64,000 nt of DNA from Antiaris toxicaria (taxonomy: Eukaryota > Streptophyta > Magnoliopsida > Rosales > Moraceae): positions 15,538,501 through 15,602,500 of the forward strand of contig CP141155.1 of the NCBI GenBank assembly GCA_035233585.1, given 5' to 3'. The translations under genes were made by a program, and so were the position numbers. The notes under the pieces were generated by a model. The model was not told where the DNA came from, ran no database searches, and worked only from the letters and a program-made list of their open reading frames with translations. Positions 57,701 through 64,000 of this stretch are shown piece after piece (position 1 is the stretch's first letter; the number at the start of each line of letters is the position of its first letter).

Positions 57701-58764
57701 CTAAATTGATCAAAATAAAGGTAAACATCTCCCACTGCTTCAACCTCCACAAAGCTACCATCTCCAGTCCGCAACGAGAGGCTCCTATCATGTAGACTTC
57801 TCGTTTCCACGAACCCCTGCATAGAAACACAAACATGATTAGTGGTGCCCGAATCAATGACCCAAGTGTCTTTCGATTCTTCCACCAAACACGCTTCTAA
57901 GTAATGAAGTTCCTTACCTTCCTTGCCCTTGGCAGCTAGGAATTCCCGGCAAGCCTTCTTGAAGTGACCTACCTTCCCACAATGGAAGCATTTGGACTTT
58001 TTAGGGTCCTTTGGCTTCTTGTTCTTCTTTTTCTTCTTCCCGTCCGAGACAGGAGGATTAGAAAAACTATAAGCCACTTGCTTCTTATTTGGCCTCTTCC
58101 TCTTCCGTGAAGGATTGGAAGATTCCGTCAAATTGGCCTCTCCTTTAGGTCGGACCGCATCCTCATCCCTGATCATCGGCTCATAAGCCTATAGTTGCTT
58201 CATGAGCTCGGTTAGTCCTAACTCCTTTGTCGCCAGATTGTATGCGGCCTTAAACCCCACAAAATCTTTAGACAGAGTCTTGAACACCATCTCGATCTGG
58301 GTGTTGTAGTCCAACTCAACACCATTCTTGACAGCCTCAGCGAAGAATCCCATTAGAGTGATCATATGGTCCTTCACCGGAGTACCTGCCTTTTGCTTAG
58401 AGTTCATAATGCTGGTGATACCGGACTGTCGAGCCAATTTTTCTTGGCCTCCGAACATGTCCTCCAGATTTTCCATGATCTCCCCAGCAACTTGATAAGT
58501 CTCATGCTGCTTTTGTAAAGCACTCGTCATGCTAGCAAGGATGTAGCATCGAGCTATCTCATTGGATTCTCTCCAACGATTATAGGCAACCGGGACCTCC
58601 TCAAGTGGTGTGTCAGGTTTGGGCCCAGGTAGGCATGGTTCGTCCAGTACGAACTTGTGTCTCTCGCAGCTGAGAACTATTAATAGATTTCTTTTCCAAT
58701 CCTTATAATTGTCGCCGTTCAGTTTATTCTCAGTAAGTATTGAAATGAGGGGTGTCGGTGACAT
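54790..58764 (-). pseudogene. copia-2 Gag-PR-INT-RT-RH polyprotein, four stops
   Basis: Start placed at the ATG ending at 58764 (MSPTPLISILTENK); an open frame extends upstream to 58842 but is not needed. Gag ends with the zinc knuckle CFHCGKVGHFKKAC (57990-57949). Protease active site WVIDSGTTNHVC lies near 57855. Integrase has the HHCC motif (HLRLGHINQ...CESC), HTDVCGPM, RSDRGGEYL and PQHNGVAERRN (about 57440-56950). RT has QMDVKMAFLNGH and intact YVDDILLIGND (about 55780-55748). RNase H has GYTDSDFQTCKDSRKSTSG and ITLYCDNTGAIAN. Stops: CAG to TAG at 58186-58188, CAA to TAA near 56471, a TAA near 56150, and CAA to TAA near 55551. All catalytic motifs remain, so it is only lightly damaged. 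Confidence 0.92.
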
Positions 58765-60711
58765 TTTGAACTGAAATAAAATTATACTAGACATCATTAC
58801 AAAGCCCAAGCAAATATACAGATAATTTAGCAAATAAAACATACAAGTATATTCCTACATGAAACTTGAAAAACATGTAGCATTGCAACGGTAATTCTCA
58901 GCACCTATTGCCCCAAGCCACCGAGGGGATGGTCACGGAAACAAATAACCGGAACATGGACCTCGTCCAATTAATATATGTTGCCTTAAATCCTCCAAGG
59001 TTAAGACATATATTAATAACCGCTTATTTGGCCACCAGTTTAGTTAACAGAGCTTCTAGGGAAGGTTAATAACTAAACGAGTCTTGAGTGTATAACTATT
59101 GTTTACGTAGCCCGATCTACGTCCTACCAAGCCACCGAGGGGTGGTCATGAATAGGATCGTACCCGAACACGTTTTCCACATAGGAGATCCAATCTAGTA
59201 TACCGGCGGCGGTAAACACCTACCGAGGGGTGTGGTCAGGGTAGAACTGACGCGAGGCGTTACCATGCTTTCACATATGGATCAACAATGGAGGCCGTGG
59301 GTTTTGTTTGAAACCCTCTCCCACTCAATATTTTGAAAAACATGCAAGTTTTGACAAATTATGTATGATCAATATAGTATGAGCGGCACTCACCTATCCT
59401 ATGTGACATGTTATCAAATATGCATACAAAACATCCATCAATACATATTTATACATCCATGACATATCACAGAAAAAATAATTGACAGAATAACCAAGTT
59501 ATGGTTCCATCCTAGAATAAAGAAAATAAAGATTACAAAATTCCATCCAAAGAATTCTTTGGGTCTTGAATTTCGTTCCGTCTTCTTGTATCCATCTTTA
59601 TGTAGCCTCTCCATTTATTTCTCATCCCAAGAATTATTTAAAATTTAAATCTCCAAAAATTTAAATTTCAAATTCAAATTCCAAATTTGAATTTCAAATT
59701 TGAATTTCAAATTTAAATTTTAAACAATTTTAAACATCATGTGTAATAATATGTAATTTCAAAAATTTCAAATTTTCAATTACATATTTTTAAACATGAT
59801 TTAAAATTAAATCTCAAATTTAAAAAATCAAAATTTTCTGATTTTTGGACTATCGTACAGCTGCCCCCGAAGGCGGCAGTCGCCGTGGGCAGCCACCAGC
59901 CCCAAAAGGGCTGGCAGCCCACGGCTGCCCCGTTTGTGTAGCCTTGCCGGGCTGCAGGTCAAGCCTGCAGCACCAGGCTGCACGCCCAGGTTGGGCGCAG
60001 CAGCCTGCAGCCAGAGGCTGCACGCCCAGGCTGCGGCCACCCTTGGGCAGGCCACGGCCACCCTTGGCTGCAGGCCAAGCCTGCGGCCGTGGGTGGTGTT
60101 GGCTTACACAGGGGCTGCCACAGCCCCATCCTGCCCGAGGGCAGGGGCTGCAGCCCCACCAAGGCCCGTCGGCCTATCCCGAGGGGTCGTGTCTCGATTT
60201 TTGTGCCATATTCCAATTTACCTATTAGGATCTCCAAAAATTAATTTGAATCCCAATTAAATTGAAATTTTCCACATAATCAAAATTTTAAACTTAAAAT
60301 CAAATTTAACTTTTGGGAAAAAATAAATTACGGTGTTCAATCTTCAATCTCCTCCAAGAATAATTACATAAAATTTCCTAAACCGTTTCCGGTGTACAAA
60401 AAATTCTAACCAAAAAAATTCTAAGTGACAAAAATTAAAATCCATGGGAAAATTACAGTGTTAATAAACTGCTCCCATGGTTACATAAAAAATCCTAGAT
60501 ACAATTTTTCTAAATTCTAAGGAACCATAACCGGCATAAACAAGCATGTCTATAAGAATTCAAAAAATTAAAATAACCACATACTTTATACATAATCCAT
60601 GATAACAACATAAAGGAACCCTAGAATGCCACTCTCTAAATATCAAATCCATACATAAATAAAAAGACTAAGTAATTGTCTAATTTATGTACATGGCATA
60701 GTCATGAGATG
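58765..60711 (-). other. copia-2 leader (5' UTR) with stem-loops and GC-rich island
   Basis: The leader of 1.9 kb repeats the copia-1 layout: stem-loops at 58918-58932, 59132-59145 and about 59219-59235, a TTCAAA-type tract (59638-59725) and a GC-rich island (about 59850-60195). No conserved coding frame. Confidence 0.75.
59850..60195. repeat. GC-rich island with GGCTGCA words in the copia-2 leader
   Basis: A dense array of GGCTGCACGCCCAGG, CTGCAGCC and GGCCACGGCCACCC words, longer than in copia-1. Overlapping open frames on both strands (59845-60228, 59934-60260, 59959-60237) come from composition. Confidence 0.75.
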
Positions 60712-60723
60712 GCTCTGATACCA
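60712..60723 (-). promoter_or_regulatory. copia-2 primer-binding site
   Basis: Complement of TGGTATCAGAGC, two bases from the 5' LTR; single copy. Confidence 0.9.
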
Positions 60724-60725
60724 AT

Positions 60726-61781
60726 TGTAGGAAAATAAATCGGTAAAAACGTATCAGAGTGGCGCAGCGGAACAATAAAAATTTTTAGATCGTTAAATAT
60801 CTCATGATGCCATATACAATAAACCAACAACAATTAAAACTCATACCTCAAGGATGCCAATCTTGCAGGAGGAGAATGACTGGAGGCTTCAACCAACTAG
60901 CCTTCTCTACTATTCTCCAATTCCCGAATGGCTGAGTGTGTGGGCACTCTGAACCTCGATCGGTATGCTAGCACTGCTAGTCTTCTTCCGACCACCCAGA
61001 TCTCTAAAGAACTATGTTGTCACGATGAGCTGTGCAACAATAAGCCTGCTTACCTGAGAGTCTGTGGTCTGAGAGAACTGGAGTGGCAGGACCTCTATTT
61101 ATAGACTTGCATGAGGTGATTCTCTGAATTCGAATTGGACAAGGAAAAGATATTCTCCCTTATCCATAACCAAAAAATCTGAATTTTTCCATGGGAAAAT
61201 CCAACAATAAATTTCGGTTTTCTTAGGATAAATCCAATCTAAATCTAAACAAGATTTTAACTAGAATTTTATCTCCTTTTTCAACCAAAAAATCTGAAAT
61301 TTCCTAGGAGAAAATCTTCTCCACAAATTCGGCCATTATGGATAAGGGAGAATCAAAAATTCCACTAGGATTTTCAAGCTTGAATCTTATCTCAACCTTA
61401 TCTAAAATAACCGAATTTTCCTAGGAGATACACTCCAAATTTTCGGCCACTTTTCAGGGAGGAGAGAATCCAAATTCAACTGGGATTGAAACTTGAATTT
61501 TTCCCTTGAACCTTATCCACAAAAACCGAAATTCCATTGAGGATTATCCTCAAAATTTCGTCCATAATTTGTTAGGATTTGGATTCAAAATTCAAGTAGG
61601 ATTCTAACAAGATTATCCTCTCCAAATCCAACTCAAATTCGAATTTCAAACCTTGTGGATTTTTCACAACAAATTCGAATCCTACTTGGACTGTGATTCA
61701 AAATTTGAATTTCAAATTTCAAATTCGAATTTCAAATTCAAATTTCAAATTTCAAATTTCAAATTCAAATTTTAAATTTAA

Positions 61782-61843
<62 letters not shown>

Positions 61844-63167
61844 TCAAATTTCAAAATTCAAATTTCAAATTATACAAAACGGTTGTGTTTCAAATTCTTG
61901 TTCTCATGGATAATTTTCTAAAACTCCAATCCAATCTCAAATAAAATCATGGCAACTTTATTTGGAGTTCGAATAATTGTGTACTCTATTATCCAAAACA
62001 AAATCTGAATCCAACTGGAGAGAATCTTGTCTACCATCCTAATCCTGTGTCATCACCATCCATGCATAATAAACCAGCCAATAGCATGCGTAAATCAATT
62101 TGCCAAACGTTAAGGAATTATGTGGAGCTAGTAGAGGGACTGATTGGACATATATAATCGGGCTCCCATAAATCCATATGATCATCATTCTTTACCGAAC
62201 AACTCAATCATATGATCACTAGTTTCAGAGTCACACCACTATAAACCTGAAACTGAACTCCCAATTATATACCGTATTACGTAAGCCTGTGACGAGCTAC
62301 TATCCAATGACCTTGTCATATATGCAAAACCCTCATATGATATCCATGATCAGCCTTAGGTCAAAGTCTGTTTAATCCTACTGATCAGGCTATCTTAAAG
62401 ATCCATTATACTACCAAATTAAGAAAATGATTAGTCACCATATGTGAATAAGAAGTCATCCGCCCAGTAGACGACCCAAGGCCTTGTCCATTTTCACATT
62501 CAGTATAATGCCTTTAAGAGGATATCTTTAACTCCTCAGAGCTATGGTTCCGATATCTGCAAACAAACCCTTCATCGTATACAAGTCATACACCCAACGA
62601 ACCAGTCTATAAGCTTACTACCTCTGAGACGCTTTAGCCATTGGAACATCAAAGTACACAAGTCATATACATGAAGTAGTTCATTTACTCAGGATTAAGG
62701 TTATTGCACAATGAACGTCAAAAGCAGATTGATCCACTCATAGCGGACTACGTAGATCAATCACGCTTTAGTCCCGGTCTAATATGTCACCACCAAGTAA
62801 CATATCTATGTCTCTACTTGGGAGTCCAGCTCCAGACAGTCAAGACAAACCGTCCCCTCCAAGGCTTTAGACAACATAATAGTCTTAACATGAGTTAGAT
62901 GCTCGGTCTAACCCCATAGACTACAGACCATAGTTTAGACTGCTAACTTTAGAACATTGTCTTCTCGCATACAAAAGTCCATTGCATGCAACGTTCTAGC
63001 AGTTTTAACACAAGCAGTGAGTGAGCTATATTTGCTTACATTTACTTAATATGTAAATAAGACGAGGACAGATAGCAATGTAATGAATAACCTCTATATA
63101 TAATTTTATTATCCAGTTCAAAATGAATACATCAAAATGTCTCTAATGCTTAGGGCATTTCCTAACA
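60726..63167 (-). repeat. copia-2 5' LTR
   Basis: Full-length LTR of 2442 bp from TGTAGGAAAATAAATC to CATTTCCTAACA. Contains a TTCAAA-type tract at about 61688-61875. Confidence 0.95.
61688..61875. repeat. TTCAAA/TTTCAAATTC simple-sequence tract (copia-2 5' LTR)
   Basis: A nearly regular 12-bp period (AAATTCAAATTT) over about 190 bp, longer than in copia-1 and so apparently expanding by slippage. Confidence 0.88.
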
Positions 63168-63172
63168 GTTAA

Positions 63173-64000
63173 TACTCATCATCAATTATTACTATGGATA
63201 TATTCATTTTGTTATTAACTTTACAACATATTTCATCTCTTTTTATGATACATGACTTGAAACATGCCCGTGTCCAAGCCCGTGTACCTCTCGGGTTTTC
63301 ATTACAAGCCTGTGTCCAATAGTACACGCCTGTGTACTTCATAATGTTTTGATTTTTAATTTTAAAATCTTAGTTATGGGTTTAAAGCATTCTAGGCTCT
63401 TAATGGTCCTTTCTAAACCTTTCAAAAAATTTTGGTCAAAATGACCATTTCACCCTTGATGGGTTTTGGGATCGTAACAATTTCCGTTTTATTATTTTTC
63501 CAGGATTTTCTAAACCTAAATATCATGAAATAATATTCCCTAGATTTCGATATATTTTTATAGTATTATTTGCTATAAAATCGATAACTATTCCTTTCCC
63601 AACCCTCAGGTACTATTCATTCAACACATAGGGTTATTTCTAGTTTTTCTAGCGTTTCAGAGCCTCAAATGGGTATTTCACTACTCCTGAAATGTTTCTC
63701 ATCCCTTTCCCAAGCCTTAGTTCCCGAGGGGCTCGGGTTTTCTATCCCGTCCATAATTTTCCCCTCGTTTCCTAAAATACCCTAATGTCAATTTTTCCTG
63801 TTCTCGGCATTTTAGACATTGAAGGGTCGTTTTACTATTCCTTTTTGGATTTAGTTTCCTATTAAAAATTTTAACCCACAGAGGGGTCTTGGTTTTATTT
63901 TTGAACCTAAATTTTTACCCCTTGTTTTTTGAAATGCCCTTATGCCATTTTAGGAATTTCGGTAGCATTTCTGTTTATATTTTTAGGTTTATCCAGTGAT
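63173..64000 (-). repeat. Outer gypsy-type LTR, segment 3 of 3 (continues off window)
   Basis: After the copia-2 duplication the outer LTR resumes. 63263-63345 holds a short CACG/CGTG array (ACATGCCCGTGTCCAAGCCC) with CTCTCGGG, as in the family array of the other LTRs. Further on are CCCGAGGGGCTCGGG (63723-63737), a small perfect hairpin, and three phrases of the type GGGT-TTTCACTACTCC. No coding sequence is seen. Confidence 0.6.

Larger units (their letters stand above)
53150..63172 (-). mobile_element. Ty1/copia LTR retrotransposon copia-2 (TSD GTTAA), nearly intact coding
   Basis: The element runs 53155-63167 (10.0 kb), minus orientation, with GTTAA at 53150-53154 and 63168-63172. Order along the plus strand: 3' LTR 53155-54775 (with a large deletion), polypurine tract, polyprotein 54790-58764, leader, PBS 60712-60723, 5' LTR 60726-63167. 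Over about 325 bp of LTR compared by eye I count 9 differences (about 2.8%), fewer than in the other elements, so it is probably the youngest insertion here. Long LTRs and the YVDD RT point to a Ty1/copia lineage; I cannot name it safely. Confidence 0.95.

Noticed and set aside
59845..60260. Ala/Pro/Gly-rich open frames of 108-127 codons on both strands
   Set aside because: They lie in the GC-rich island of the copia-2 leader, several frames are open at once, and none is kept in copia-1.

Overview
This is a stretch of a plant nuclear genome, almost certainly a dicot. The AT-rich sequence is packed with plant-type LTR retrotransposons whose primer-binding sites match initiator tRNA-Met. It also holds one spliced type III polyketide synthase gene with the intron position typical of plant chalcone synthases, and a decayed plant ABCB (MDR) transporter gene. 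There are no prokaryotic operons, CRISPR arrays or rRNA/tRNA genes. Every element boundary given here was set by reading the sequence by eye (TG...CA ends, target-site duplications, PBS). No database search was run.

Layout. 1-6162: minus-strand Ty3/gypsy element (gypsy-1), cut by the left window edge, with nearly intact gag-pol and one 2.63 kb LTR. 6163-8379: intergenic DNA with an RNase H-domain remnant, then the promoter region. 8380-10496: a two-exon type III polyketide synthase of 394 aa with several non-chalcone active-site residues; this is the only apparently functional host gene. 10497-11969: AT-rich flank with a T22G26 tract. 11970-21954: complete but heavily decayed plus-strand Ty3/gypsy element (gypsy-2; TSD ACAAC). 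23977-26671: solo LTR of another family (TSD ATAAT). 29616-31125: ABCB15-like transporter pseudogene, minus strand.

From about 31373 to the window end lies a diverged minus-strand gypsy LTR (outer LTR) broken by later insertions. Gypsy-3 (32482-52979, plus strand, TSD GGACT) sits in it and is itself split by a minus-strand Ty1/copia element (copia-1, 36286-46885, TSD ACCCA). A second copy of the same copia family (copia-2, 53155-63167, minus strand, TSD GTTAA) is inserted in the next part of the outer LTR. Removing the three insertions and one TSD copy each joins 31373-32481, 52985-53149 and 63173-64000 into one sequence.

Gypsy-1, -2 and -3 belong to one family: LTRs of about 2.5 kb, a palindrome array in the LTR, a tandemly repeated PBS module, and a Gag-PR-RT-RH-IN polyprotein ending in a chromodomain-like segment, which suggests the Tekay/Del chromovirus lineage. 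Copia-1 and copia-2 share LTRs of about 2.4 kb with TTCAAA-type tracts and a leader of about 1.8-2 kb containing a GC-rich island and conserved stem-loops. Decay of all coding regions is dominated by C-to-T and G-to-A changes (CAG/CAA to stop, TGG to stop), as expected of cytosine-methylated, silenced DNA. The most original signals are the variable-copy PBS module with a PBS hairpin, the CACGGCCGTG arrays, the leader stem-loops, the polyketide synthase active site, and an inner element whose LTRs are more diverged than those of its host.
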